Assembly: GCA_021229015.1 (NCBI GenBank)
Contig: CM037783.1
Location: 27,347,299 to 27,411,298, forward strand
Direction: 5' to 3'
DNA length: 64,000 bases
Source: Solen grandis
Taxonomy: Eukaryota; Mollusca; Bivalvia; Adapedonta; Solenidae
The notes beneath the pieces are model-generated. The model saw only the letters and a program-made list of their open reading frames with translations. It did not search any database and was not told the DNA's origin. Positions 1-11,601 of the stretch are shown piece by piece. The translations under genes and the position numbers were made by a program. The number at the start of each line of letters is the position of its first letter. The stretch's first letter is position 1.

Positions 1-501
1 GATTAACTATCATATAATTATTATTTGCATATACATAATACATGTTTATACAAACCAGACAATTATTTAGATGTAGAACCCAAATAAAGAATCCTACAGG
101 ATCTAGTTAGCATGGATACCCATTGTTTTATTATCATATGGTGAAACCCTAAAACTACTAAGAAATTCTAAAACCACTTCTAACACAACTATTTCAAAAA
201 CTGAATGGTTTCACATATAATTTCATAATCAGGATTCCCTGATCACTCCAGATTACATATTCATAAATCTATATTTATCTATACTCGAATGCAGGATTCT
301 AAAGTTAGAAATTTTTATTTTCATGTTGTATTTCAAAACGAATGTGGAAAATCCTGATAAAAGATGGTAATTAAACTACTCAAAAGCGATTAAAAACCCA
401 GTATATGTGAGTGTAGGACAGGATGGGACATGCTTTATTATAACACATGTAACAATGGCGTGCCTCATGGAGCTTTGATACAAGATGATTTCGCGACTTA
501 C
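1..501. other. non-coding stretch at window start
   Basis: AT-rich sequence downstream (on the minus strand) of the last exon seen of the unidentified minus-strand gene. It starts with that exon's donor site (GTAAGT on the minus strand, 496-501). I see no exon, repeat unit or RNA gene in the rest. The gene's next exon probably lies off the left edge, because the last exon seen ends with an incomplete codon. Confidence 0.5.
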
Positions 502-631
502 GTGCTCTGCTTGGAAAGCCTATCTGGGTCTGTACATCATTGATTCCGCCATACGCTGCCTTCATGTTCACCGCAAACACGTTCAACTTCCCGTTGATCT
601 CCTCCTCTGCCATGTAGTAATCCTCATAGTG
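502..631 (-). CDS. internal exon 6 (as seen) of an unidentified minus-strand gene
   Basis: Read on the minus strand, the exon follows a GGTTATAG acceptor and ends at a GTAAGT donor. It is 130 bp: 43 codons in phase 0 plus one extra base, so another exon must follow beyond the window. It encodes HYEDYYMAEEEINGKLN and continues to end ...IGFPSRA. The first half is acidic and tyrosine-rich. Its entry phase matches the exit phase of the exon at 1424..1248, so the two peptides join without a frameshift. The codon use and peptide look like real conserved protein, unlike the surrounding AT-rich DNA. I do not recognise the family and see no catalytic motif, signal peptide or membrane helix. An expressed gene is likely; a recent processed copy is excluded by the introns. 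Confidence 0.75.
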
Positions 632-784
632 CTATAACCATGACAACCAGGTATTGCAAACAAATCTTTTGAAAATGAACATCATAGTACTGAGAAGAAA
701 CCTATTAGAATTAGTCTGAATAAGATATTCGAATAAAAACACAATATGAGTTATAGTCATTATAGCTATCATACAGGAAATCTA

Positions 785-1000
785 TTAACCCTTTCCCTCA
801 TATAGACTCATTTTGACGCACTCAATAGGTATAACATAAAGCCTGATCTGCAGAAAACCACAGTTAAAGTTACCACAGTCCTCATTTCCAGACTACTGAG
901 GAGCAGCGAACAGCATAAAACCTGATCAGCCTGCGAGTTACTCGCAGGCTGATTTGGTTTTATGTTGTTCCCATAGGTCTTTTCATGGTTTCCTCATATA
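785..1000 (+). mobile_element. family A MITE, copy 1 (right end truncated)
   Basis: It starts with TTAA (785-788) followed by the terminal repeat CCCTTTCCCTCATA. The centre (about 908-970) is a near-perfect hairpin built on CAGCCTGCGAG / CTCGCAGGCTG with TTA between. The right terminal repeat is missing: the copy stops at TCCTCATATA. There is no coding capacity. It lies in an intron of the minus-strand gene. Confidence 0.85.
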
Positions 1001-1247
1001 AAACATATAATTATGATATCCTTCTTTATATATCATGAATAATGCTTTAAACAATAGGGAATTATAAAATCTCTGGTAAAATTAATACATGTTGATAGCA
1101 TACTTAAGAAATCTAGGACATTACTTTTAAAAGGGTACTAATTTTATGAAAATCAGAAGCAAAAGAGCCCCATAACTTTCAGGAGGCAAGAGAAAACCAG
1201 GTTTAAGAATGAAAACAATATGCAAATCAAATGATCTGGCCACGTAC

Positions 1248-1424
1248 CCGCCTGGCATCACTGCGCACATCCTGCCCACTCACTCCTTTCCCATAGGTCT
1301 CATTGAACTCCTCCATCTCTTCGATGGACAGGGTGGAGTTAGAGAAGAGCACACTCATACAGGAGATCAGGCTCTGCATCTGGCGCTCGATACTGATCAA
1401 TGGTGACACCACCTCCAGGAACTC
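1248..1424 (-). CDS. internal exon 5 of the unidentified minus-strand gene
   Basis: The exon is 177 bp, exactly 59 codons in phase 0, between a TTAACAG acceptor and a GTACGT donor on the minus strand. It begins EFLEVVSPLISIERQ and ends ...SGQDVRSDARR. The middle (SLISCMSVLFSNSTLSIEEMEEF) reads as amphipathic helices rather than a membrane segment, being interrupted by polar residues. Together the six exons give about 182 residues without a stop, with every junction phase agreeing: 12916..12875, 6449..6390, 2332..2254, 2015..1929, 1424..1248, 631..502. The protein looks helical, soluble and intracellular. I could not assign a family: BAR-like or other helical-scaffold proteins were considered, with no decisive motif. 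A protein search with the joined exons would settle it. Confidence 0.8.
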
Positions 1425-1928
1425 CTGTTAACATGCCACATTTACCAAAGTAATGGCTGACAGAGGAACTGTTCTATATTCTTGCACTTGAAACAGTTTT
1501 GTTGTTAACCCTCAAGAGTTTTTTTTGGCCATTTTATGATTTAAATGCAGATAAAAAAAATCAGCCCTATATCCTTCATCACACTGTACATTCATCTACA
1601 AAATGATATTATATTATAAAAATCATATAACAAAATTCCACTTGGGCTAAATCCATATTTTGCCATACATTTAATTAACATATAGTGTATTTTCAGAGAC
1701 TTGGACTCAAAATATGGTGTTATAATGAGATGTTTTATATCACAGCCAGTGCCATCCCAAATAATGGCCTCAGTAAAACATAGCCATGGCTTAATATAAC
1801 TCCTTTGAAAAACCTAAAGCATCTTATGCAGACATGTACAGTAAAACAAATCCTAGGAAAGACAAACGGATGTATTAACAGACAGTAGTTCTGTACTACA
1901 AGATGCACAAGATGAGACTTAGGCTGAC

Positions 1929-2015
1929 CTTGAAGGTTTTTGTCAGGTTGTCCATATCCTGGGGTTCCTGGGGGTACATGGCACTGTCGATCTGGTAATA
2001 GCTGCGGCAGAATAT
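1929..2015 (-). CDS. internal exon 4 of the unidentified minus-strand gene
   Basis: The exon is 87 bp, 29 codons, phase 0 at both ends, with a TGTTACAG acceptor and a GTCAGC donor on the minus strand. The peptide begins IFCRSYYQIDSAMYPQEP and ends DNLTKTFK. It is open throughout and joins in frame to exons 3 and 5. The donor (AAG|GTCAGC) is weaker than the others. The PQEPQD stretch suggests a short loop between helices. No recognised domain. Confidence 0.75.
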
Positions 2016-2253
2016 CTGTAACATACAGACTAGAGTTAAACTTCAGCCTATAAAGTCCTGTACTTTAAGTCTCATTATTTGTTGTGTAAATTCATGCAGA
2101 AAAATCTTATTTTTTTGTTTGCAATTATGTAGTCACTTGTATTTCTAAATAGAATTTTCATACAATGATTGCTGGTGGTCTAAATCATCTGTATTCCTTT
2201 GTCAAGTGTTTATATGAAAATGAGATATTCACATTAAAACAAAAACATCTCAC

Positions 2254-2332
2254 CTGTAAAAATGGCATGACAGCATCAAACAGGTAATGCAGTGACCCCC
2301 TTATGGTTTCTGTTCTGTCAGAACCTCTCTCA
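2254..2332 (-). CDS. internal exon 3 of the unidentified minus-strand gene
   Basis: The exon is 79 bp with a TTGTTACAG acceptor and a GTGAGA donor on the minus strand. One base completes a codon begun in exon 2 (GT+T, Val); then come 26 full codons, ERGSDRTETIRGSLHYLF through DAVMPFLQ, ending in phase 0. The phase arithmetic agrees with both neighbours, which is strong evidence that the frame is right even though the exon is too short to stand out by itself. Confidence 0.75.
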
Positions 2333-2854
2333 CTGTAACAACAAACCAGTCAAATAATCAGTACACCACCATCTTAAAATTGTCTAAACACAGTCTTCTG
2401 CTGGAACTCTCAACCACAATGAGAGCCTTTTGGCTACTGTGAGTTTTTAAATTGCTGATCCTTCCACTCAGTGGACCATCCCAATGTTTACAGAAATGAG
2501 AAGATTACCTTGACGTAGTGCGGAACAAGTCAGATGGTATGACAATTTACAACCTTATTCCTAATATTTTTTGACATGGAGAATTTAATCAGAACAAAAC
2601 AATTATTATGAGTGAACATATAGTTCCTCATCAATATATCTTCCGCGTTGGATTACTGGTCATGACTGCCTTTCAATTAAGAAGTTAATACTTTATAAAC
2701 AGTCAGACCAAAAAATTTTTTTATTTTCATCTGCCTTTAAAATATGCTCACGAAAAATGGCATCTCTGTCTGGTAAAAGATTAACTAAGCAGGTTCTAGG
2801 AATATTTTTAACAAAAAACTACTGTAATACTAAATAGTATTCAAACTTTACTAT

Positions 2855-3088
2855 CCCTTTCCCTCATATAGACTCATTTTGATGCATTCAATAGGTACCA
2901 CATAAAGCCTGATCTGCAGAAAGCCACAGTTAAACCTTACCAAATTTAATTACAAAATCCTCATTTCCAGACCACTGAGGAGCAGGGAACAGCATAAAAC
3001 CTGATCAGCCTGCGAGTTACTCGCAGGCTGATCTGGTTTTATGCTGTTCGCATAGGTCTTTTCATGGTTTCCACTATGAGGGAAAGGG
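2855..3088 (+). mobile_element. family A MITE, copy 2 (flanked by CTAT, not TTAA)
   Basis: Both terminal repeats are present (CCCTTTCCCTCATA ... TATGAGGGAAAGGG), with the central hairpin in standard form. The four bases on each side are CTAT (2851-2854 and 3089-3092), an exact 4-bp duplication unlike the TTAA at the other copies. Either target choice is not absolute, or this is a coincidence of mutation. Confidence 0.9.
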
Positions 3089-3709
3089 CTATAGACATTA
3101 TTTGGATTCCAAGATCACTACAACAATGTTTTTATGAAACCTAAATGGACTTGCCAAGTTTCTTTCTTTATATTCAAAGCAATTTTATAGAAAATATAGA
3201 CATAAGGTCTCATAATAAGATGACAAAACAAAAAGGATGATAGATAGAAAAAAGGCTATAATTACACAACTATTCCCTTTTTAAACTAAAAAAAGCAACA
3301 TGCACATTCATCAGTTGACTGTATATTTTATTTTTCTTTAACAACCACAGATATTATTTGTTCCTTGTAAAATAAAATGAAGATAAGTAAATAAAAGAAA
3401 ACTTTGACATCTATTAAAGGGCGGTCTGGTCAAACTTTTGAAATAATAATAAAACAAAAATAATTATGGGAAAAGTGACGTTGTAGCAAACACTATTGGA
3501 GCATCCAAATTAAACAAATAATCAACCCAAATGGATGCAATCAATGGATAATATTACTTAGAGGAAATCATGCTGAAATCACCTATTTAAATATTTTATT
3601 TCTATAACCCCACACCTTGCTTTGGTTAAAAAGACGATGCTATACACTATATCCTGAGTGTCGCTCAGGTTGATTACATACTTTACTGTCTAAGGTATGC
3701 AACTCTTAA

Positions 3710-3980
3710 CCCTTTCCCTCATATATACTCATTTTGACGCCCTCAATAGGTATCACATAAAGCCTGATCTGCAGAAAACCACAGTTAAACCTTACCAAAT
3801 TTAATTACAAAATCCTCATTTCCAGACCACTGAGGAGCAGCGAACAGCATAAAACCTGATCAGCCTGCGAGTTACTCGCAGGCTGATCTGGTTTTATGCT
3901 GTTTGCATTAACTCGCAGGCTGATCAGGTTTTATGCTGTTCGCATAGGTCTTTTCATGGTGTCCTCTATGAGGGAAAGGG
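3710..3980 (+). mobile_element. family A MITE, copy 3 (extra hairpin arm)
   Basis: A full copy with TTAA on both sides (3706-3709, 3981-3984). It is longer than its relatives because the right arm of the central hairpin (ACTCGCAGGCTGATC... GGTTTTATGCTGTT) occurs twice, at about 3872-3903 and 3908-3942. Confidence 0.92.
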
Positions 3981-5892
3981 TTAACTAGTGTCAATCAAAC
4001 AAATATTTTCTGTAGTTTCTTGCTTACACTATCTTACAATATAAAAGAATATATTTTATTTGCATTCATGCGATCAAATGAACCAATCTGAAGGCCTTAT
4101 TTAGTAAACAATGGCCAAACATTTGCCAGATTCTGGCATATAACAAGAAGTACACAGCAGTGAAGGGGTGAATATTAAAATGCGAATAATGTAATACAAG
4201 ATACTGTTAAATATATATACTGACAATAACTGTCATTGTCAGACTACTGAAATGACAGTGTATTTCTTTCTTCTTATTCATAGTATAGAGTAACAGTGTC
4301 TGATATATGATAGAGTATCTCAGTGAAAAGTTTTACAGGAAACGTTTACAATGATAAAATGATTGTGTTTGGAAATGTTTCATTATGCAGGGTATAGCCC
4401 ATAACTGAAAAAAACTCAGCTTTGACCTTTCATATTGACCTACAGAAAAAATCGAAAATGAAAAAGACAGATAGAGACAATCTCTTCTTCAATGAAATTT
4501 GAATTATAGAGTGAAAATACATGAGATGAATATATATGGTAACAAAACTAAATTGCAACAAAATGTAGACCTTTTCACAAGTAGAGTTACCGCAACCCAT
4601 GTATGGGGTTACTTTCTATTATTATTCTACAAAAAACTGTTACTACTCTGACTTCATATTTAAGGCATAAAAACCCAGGTGTACCAAATTAGTCTACCAG
4701 ATTGGTGATCCATCCAAGTTATTACATTTTTTACAAATATTTTATGACCCTGCATGATACCTCAAAATACTAAAGTCATATCTCAAGTTCAGTCTACGGC
4801 AGAATACCCAACAGCAAAACTGTCCACTCCAAACAATGGAGAAATTCTCATCATTTTGAATGATTTGTTAATTTTCCTTTGTTTATCTTTATTTCTGTTA
4901 CATCAATTATTATCAAAGTGTGACTCATTATAACGCTAAAATTTGGGATTAAGTAACTGGACCCCAATAATTTATTATACATTTTAACCCCAAAATTGTT
5001 CATCTTCAGTTGATCAAAATAATAATATGTGCAAACTAAAAATTTGGGGTCAATAACTAGACTGCCTTTAATTGGAATTCACATTAAGATGGAAAATGGA
5101 GTATGTTATGATGGATACACTCCGAATAACTGATTTACCTAAAAAATTTAGATCAACAATTACTTTATATATATATAGATATTTCTGTAGCTTAAACTTG
5201 AGTTGAAACTTAAGTATTTCATGAACTTCAGGACCTGGTTAAAGTCGGGACAAAGTTAGGCAGAAGTTGTATAAAGTAAATAGATTACAGGTATACAGCC
5301 ATAAACAAATCAGAGTGCAAGACTCCACCAACCAGCAGTGAAAACATGCATGTGTAAATCATGTGTTTATTCGCAATGCTTCTGGTGCGGTCAAAGTCAG
5401 TATAAGTTTACAGGAAAGTACATTTTCTCCTATTGCCCAAATCTTTCCTCTGCTTGAGATAATTAAGTAATACAACAATGAGAACATAGAAACTTTTTCT
5501 GTAGACAACAATGCAAGTTGCTATGGATAAATCTCTTTCATGCATTGGCAAACACAGCAGACGCAGATCAGACAGCTCCTTCCTGGTGCTATCTGATCCT
5601 GGTCTTCTATATTTGCTCTGTACAGTATTATAGCTCAGATTCTACTGTCTGCACATTATTTCATGTTCAGTCAATTGATATTCATAAACTCATTAATTTG
5701 TAAATGAATATTCACGAGGTAAAGAGTTAAGTAAACTGGTTTGTAGCTGAGCCATCAATATTTCTAAATGTGTTCTACAGAAGTAATAAGTATCATTTTG
5801 ATGTGCTTTGTTTCATTCAGATAAACTTACGTGAAAAATATGCTCTTTTCTGCAAGTCATTATAGTGTCTGACCTCACCAGGAGCATTTAGC

Positions 5893-6270
5893 ATATCAAC
5901 CCTTTACAACCTGTGCACCATTCTGTGCCATACTAAACTAATGATAAGTCAGATCAGACAAAATGCAATTCTCTATCCAAACAAAGTCTCAGAGTTTCAA
6001 ACCTTTAATTCAAAAGTACTGGCAAGGCATGAATTGCTCTCACAGGCTGATCTGGTGTTGATACAGTGTAGATCCATCATAGTGTTGTTTTGTGGGTCCT
6101 AACCTAATTACTGGAAGGGGTTGTAGCAATAGTATCCAATTAATGACTTTGCATAGCAAGATGCATGTTATACTGACATTCACATTAAAATGGAGTGCGT
6201 AGTAATGGATCTACACTGCACTGGTTACAATGATAATCTTTCTGATAGACTTCAAGAGGGAAAGGGTTAA
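5893..6270. mobile_element. decayed relative of family A
   Basis: It begins CAACCCTTTACAACC, contains CACAGGCTGATCTGG near its middle and ends AGAGGGAAAGGGTTAA. The ends and a short core resemble family A, but the interior is mostly different, so this is either a very old copy or a sister family. Boundaries are approximate. Confidence 0.4.
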
Positions 6271-6389
6271 GAAAGGGTTGGGTTTTTTAGGGTACCTACA
6301 GTAACTTTTCCCAAACACGAAGCTTCTAATGAGACAAAGGATGTTAAAAGTACATACTGATGAAAAGATACAAACAAGACAAGACTTAC

Positions 6390-6449
6390 ACCAAACCCCC
6401 CTGCATGTCTAAGGGAGGCAGTTTGCGTAGATTTACTTTATTATCATCT
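6390..6449 (-). CDS. internal exon 2 of the unidentified minus-strand gene
   Basis: A 60-bp exon with a TTTTGTAG acceptor and a GTAAGT donor on the minus strand. One base (A) completes an Arg codon begun in exon 1. Nineteen codons follow (DDNKVNLRKLPPLDMQGGL), then two bases that pair with the first base of exon 3. Both phases agree with the neighbours. The basic, proline-containing peptide looks like a linker. It is too short to find except by phase matching and splice consensus. Confidence 0.65.
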
Positions 6450-7622
6450 CTACAAAACAAACAGAAAGTAAGGCACTGTGAAATATATACAACCTTTGAG
6501 ACTGTGTTCATCATATCATCTGAATTACTTATGATTTAAAATGTTTGTGGAAGTTTGGAGGGCGAGGGCAGGTTTCCTTGAGGTACTGAGCTATACAGAT
6601 ATCATCGAGGGCTGACCACAAAATTGTTTAAAGAGCATATAGAAATAGAGGGAGATTGAGCAGTTTTGTGGTCAACCATCAACGTACAGAAATACATGTG
6701 GCAGTTGAACTTGTGAAGATTCTCAATTTACAAGTCACTATGGAAGCTACCACCCACCATCTTACCAAGAGACACAGGGAATTTTGGACAAACAAAAAAC
6801 ATTTGTCCTTTCACAAAGCTCTGTCCAGAATATGTGTTACATTGGCTGTGTCATATAAAAAGCTGAAGGACTTGAAAGGAAGAATTGCTTGACATGACAG
6901 GTGGTAGTTGTTCAATCCAACATGGCAATATAATGATTGTGTAAAATCAACTTATAAATGCAGGTGCTTTACTTTACCCATGGTTTGATTTAGTGCTGGT
7001 TTCATATATACTGGAAATCTTTCTTCTTTAATCCTTTTCAAGCATTGATATATCATATTATGGGCTACAGGTAACCATAAGGCTTCAGACACTAGCATCT
7101 GGTCAAGGTAACTTTGTATTCTCTTGGTTATATTGAGATTGCTGCCCCATCAAGCAATGATGCAAGGCTGTCGTGCTGGTGCCCAACAAACAGTGCTACA
7201 TCAAACAGTCATGTGAAATATTTAAAATTAAGATTTAATTAGTATCAGAAGTCTTTTTTGGATTGTGTTTAAACACTGTATGCTTCAGGTTTTATTTTCT
7301 TTAAAAACAACTTGCAAGAAATATTTTATTTCCTTGTTTTTGTATAAAAATACTTTGAAACTTACAAAGAAAAGTTTTTTTTCATCATTTTTTATATTAG
7401 AGCGCTTACTGCCAAAGGTATAAAACAATGTAGTTTAAATCAAATTAAGCAAATAAATGCAGAGATCAGTACAAAACAACAAACACCACATGTGGGTGCC
7501 AAGGCTTGTCTGTTTTTGCCAACATTAAATATTTTTTTAAACATTAAAAAGTTGACCTTGAAAATCACAACTAAAACTGTACGTCTTTACATGCAAAGTT
7601 ATAGTACCATACCTTTTAAATC

Positions 7623-7635
7623 TGACCTTTGACCT
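7623..7635 (-). promoter_or_regulatory. perfect DR1 nuclear-receptor half-site pair (sequence match only)
   Basis: TGACCTTTGACCT is two AGGTCA half-sites in direct repeat with one base between, the DR1 layout bound by RXR heterodimers and HNF4-type receptors in animals. It lies in repeat-derived DNA, with more TGACCTTG half-sites beside it (7643-7653). Function is not shown; it may only reflect the repeat consensus. Confidence 0.3.
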
Positions 7636-7860
7636 TGAAGAATGACCTTGACCTATGCATGGAATAGAATGTATACTACACAAAGATGTAAAATTTGTAG
7701 ACAAAAACGTTTTCAGTAATCAACACACAACCGTAAAATTTGAAGTCAATTTCTTTAAAAATGCTCTTTTTTATCTGTCTAGTGATCATGACCAAAGTCA
7801 CACCTGCACAGCTTCATATGATGACAAATCAGTATATAAAGTTTAAAGAAAATATTAAAA

Positions 7861-9183
7861 CAAGAGGCCCATGATGGCCCTAAATCGCTCACCTGAGATA
7901 AATAGGTTGACCCAAGGAACATTTGTACCAATTTATTTTAAAATCTGGCCAGTAGTTTTGAAGAAGATGATTTTTAAAGTTTTCATTTTTTTTTTCTTTT
8001 TGTTGCCATGGCAACCAGAGTTCTATATTGATCAAGTTTATTCTAGGAACTTTTGTGAAGGTTGACCCAAGGATCATTCCTGCCAAGTTTAATCAAATTC
8101 TGTCCAGTGGTTTCAGAGGAAATGTTGATTAAAGTTTTCCCTATATACATATAAGGCAAATAAGCCCCGCCCCTGGCGGCCATGTTTTTTACAGATTGGA
8201 AATATATTAGCAACTTTGGTAGAGGTTGACCCAAGGAACATCTGTACCAATTTATTTTAAAATCTGGCCAGTAGTTTTGAAGAAGATGATTTTTAAAGTT
8301 TTCATTTTTTTTCTTCTTTTTGTTGCCATGGCAACTAGAGTTCTACATGGATCAAGTTTATTTTAGCAACTTTTGTGAAGGTTGACCCAAGGATCATCCC
8401 TGCCAAGTTTAATCAAATTCTGTCCAGTGGTTTCAGAGGAGATGTTGTTTAAAGGTTTCTCTATATACATATAAGGCAAATAAGCCCCGCCCCTGGCGGC
8501 CATGTTTTTTTACGGATCGGAATAATTTTAGCAACTTTGGTAGAGGTTGACCCAAGGAACATCTGTACCAATTTATTTTAAAATCTGGCCAGTAGTTTTG
8601 AAGAAGATGATTTTAAAGTTTTCATTTTTTTTCTCTTTTTGTTGCCATGGCAACCAGAGTTCTACATGGATCAAGTTTATTTTAGTAACTTTTGTGAAGG
8701 TTGACCCAAGGATCATCCCTGCCAAGTTTAATCAAATTCTGTCCAGTGGTTACAGAGGTGATGTTGTTTAAAGGTTTCTCTATATACATATAAGGCAAAT
8801 AAGCCCCGCCCCTGGTGGCCATGTTTTTTTACGGATCGGAATAATTTTAGAAACTTTGGTAGAGGTTGACCCAAGGAACATCTGTACCAAATTATTTTGA
8901 AGTCTGGCCAGTAGTTTTGAAGGAGATGATTTTTAAAGTTTTCAAATTATTTTTCTTTTTGTAGCCATGGCAACCAGAGTTCTTCATGGATCAAGTTTAT
9001 TTTAGCAACTTTTGTAGAGCCTCACCCAAGGAACATTCCTGCCAAGTTTCATTAAATTCTTTCCAGCGGTTTCAGAGGAGATGTCGTTTAAAGCAAATTG
9101 TTGACGACGGACGACGCACGACGCCGGACGAAGGGCGATCACAAAAGCTCACCTTGAGCACTTTGTGCTCAGGTGAGCTAAAA
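7861..9183 (+). mobile_element. tandem-repeat-cored element, CAAGAG...GAGCTAAAA type (Helentron-like architecture)
   Basis: The left end is CAAGAGGCCCATGATGGCCC, then CGCTCACCTGAG. The core is about four copies of a ~320-bp unit (unit starts near 7907, 8226, 8547, 8866), each carrying GTTGACCCAAGGAAC and TTGCCATGGCAACCAGAGTT. The right end has AGCTCACC, a GAGCAC-TTT-GTGCTC hairpin and GGTGAGCTAAAA. GCTCACCTGAG near the left end is inverted as CTCAGGTGAGC at the right end. Subterminal inverted repeats plus a 3' hairpin plus a tandem core match non-autonomous Helentron or HINE elements. Such repeats are common in bivalves. No protein is encoded. Confidence 0.8.
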
Positions 9184-9229
9184 ATGACAGAGAAATGTAT
9201 TAAATCTTGTCCAAAGTTATGGCAAAATA

Positions 9230-9242
9230 AGGTCAAAGGTCA
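9230..9242 (+). promoter_or_regulatory. second perfect DR1 match flanking the CAAGAG element
   Basis: AGGTCAAAGGTCA is a perfect DR1, in opposite orientation to the one at 7623-7635, with another AGGTTGA half-site after it. The two lie on either side of the 7861-9183 element, as if that element had inserted into an older AGGTCA-containing repeat. Sequence match only. Confidence 0.3.
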
Positions 9243-9633
9243 AGGTTGATAGATGAAATACTGAGTTATAAATGAATAGCCCCTGTCAAGATGAATATAC
9301 ACGTGAAATATTAGTGCCCTGTTGGTAACTGTTCTGAAATGACAGGCATTACAAAGTTTTCAAAAGTTACAGCAAAAATAGATCGGAGCTCAAGGTCAGA
9401 TGGTGAAATATTTGCATATGTCTGGATAGGTCTTGTCAAGATGGATATGCATACCAAAATTGATAGTTGTATATTGAATAGTAGAAAAGTTATGGCCAAC
9501 ATTAAGATTCCAGACGACAACAACACGGAATCCGGAGTTATGACAATAGATCCTATTTTTTTTTCTTTGAAAAACAGACAAGCTAATAATCATGACATTG
9601 TGATAGGTGCTTCACATGGTTTACACAAATTAA

Positions 9634-9868
9634 CCCTTTCCCTCATAGAGGAAACCATGAAAAGACCTATGCGAACAGCATAAAACCAGATCAGCCTGCT
9701 AGTAACTTGCAGGCTGATCAGGTTTTATGCTGTTCTCTGCTCCTCAGTGGTCTGGAAATGAGGATTTTATAATTAAATTTGGTAAGGTTTTAACTGTGGT
9801 TTTCTGCAGATCAGGCTTTATGTGGTACCTACTGAGTGCGTCAAAATGAGTCTATATAAGAGAAAGGG
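9634..9868 (-). mobile_element. family A MITE, copy 4
   Basis: TTAA on both sides (9630-9633, 9869-9872). Inverted orientation relative to copies 1-3. The central hairpin is CAGCCTGCTAG/TAACTTGCAGGCTG, with two arm mismatches. The right terminal repeat has one change (ATAAGAGAAAGGG). Confidence 0.92.
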
Positions 9869-9959
9869 TTAACACACAGGTTTGTTTTAAATGCTTTGCA
9901 AACAATTGGTATGGTCATGAATGGGGAAAAATTAAAGGTGGAGGATCAAAACTGGAGCT

Positions 9960-10195
9960 TTAACTTTAACAGAACCCTACCTAAACTATAACAGACCAAT
10001 ACTTGCACTATCAATAAACATACCTGCACTACAACTAAAAATAACAGCCATATAAAAACCAACACTACAACTAAAAATACCTGCCATATAACTGACCAAT
10101 ACTTGCACTATAACAGACCAATACTGGCACTAAAATAAACATACTTGCACTACATCTGAAAAATACCAGCCATGTAACAAACATATACTTGCAAT
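9960..10195. repeat. degenerate short tandem repeat
   Basis: Imperfect units built on TAACAGACCAATACTTGCACTA and CTAAAAATACCTGCCATATAA recur five to seven times. Unit length varies around 30-40 bases. Non-coding. Confidence 0.55.
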
Positions 10196-11601
10196 ATGCA
10201 ACACTAATATTCTGGTAATTTTTACAAAACACAGCAAAGCAAACACTATGTTATAGCTATGTCATAAAAGCTATCGATGTGTGTCCCCATTTCAAGTTTA
10301 TGCAGGATATTCATAGTGCAAAATGGCATAAAAACAATTAAGTTTAATTTCTAGGATTTGATGCTTATGATTTCCAAACAAGCATCATGAGAATATATTA
10401 AACTGGCTTAATTTGATGACACTTGCTGTAAAATTTTACAAAGCCACTAAAATAATATCATTGGGATTACATTCTGCATGTTCCAAAGCTGGATATCAAA
10501 ATGAGATCTAAAGACAGCTAGATAAACCACTGTGAATATAATTATACTCTGAATGCATGCAGTGAATGAAGCTACATTACACATCATGTTTTAAATCTGT
10601 CTCAAGTAAAATCAAATTGTACATTACATTTATCAAATACTACTGACTTAACTGAGACAAGACAGTAGTTAGCATCATTTCTGAATGTATGTTGTCTTCT
10701 TTTTTGGTTCATCTCTTTGAATGGGCATTAATGAAAAAAGACAAAAATGGTCCATTACACTGAATTGTAAAATTCTCATTGTGGCAAGATTAAAGTTAGA
10801 TTTTTGGATAGAATGTTAATTAAATATTAATATTAATTAATTCACACAACACGAAGGATTTATCTCTAAATTGCTTCATCTTGCATGATCCAGGAGCCTA
10901 CTCAAATATATAATCAATAAAAGTTGTAATTTGACTATACTCATAGAATAAATCAAATATATTAATTGAATTAAATTGAAGTTAGCATCTGGCCATCATG
11001 CATGTCCATGGGTATAGCAATGCCTGCAACTCTACCCCTTTTAAATAGACTTCCATCTTTGTAACAAGAATCCCTCCTCCATTTTAAATCTGAAATATCA
11101 GTTTATTTCAGACAATAAAATGTCTAGTATGTTTAAGAGATATATTAAAGAAAGCCCTGAAAGAGCACATGATTTAAAGATAAAATAAAACAAAAACTGA
11201 AGTAAAATGCATCTATTCCTCAGACTTGCCTATGCTATAGACATGCTTGGATCACATGAGAGGCATAGAAGCATTTTGTGATGTTAAGTCAGTTGAGTGA
11301 CAAAGTACCAGCAGCAGTGCTGACTGTGAGCTAAACAACTACAGACTTCTAGTTCCTACTATCCAGAGTTTGATGATTGTAATCATAGTACTTTCTACCC
11401 TAGGAGATTAATGTTTATGACATTAATTTAACTTACAATGCATGCTGGATAATTTCCTCTGAATTACATGTATCTGTGTGATCACTTTAAGATACTGACA
11501 GGGTAAATGTCAAAGTCTTGAGAGAAATTTAAATTACCCTTCAAAAATATAACATATTTTTTATGAACAATACAAGTAAAACATATACAAATTGTTTTAT
11601 A

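Larger units (their letters stand above)
2333..6389. other. intron between exons 2 and 3 of the minus-strand gene
   Basis: About 4.06 kb. It holds two full family A MITEs (2855-3088, 3710-3980) and a decayed MITE-like segment (about 5893-6270). The rest is AT-rich with no exon, RNA gene or clear repeat that I can support. The open frame at 5518-5703 is a chance frame. Confidence 0.6.

Noticed and set aside
9339..9683. 114-codon plus-strand frame
   Set aside because: It ends inside a family A MITE and starts in repeat-derived sequence; no splice sites or recognisable domain.
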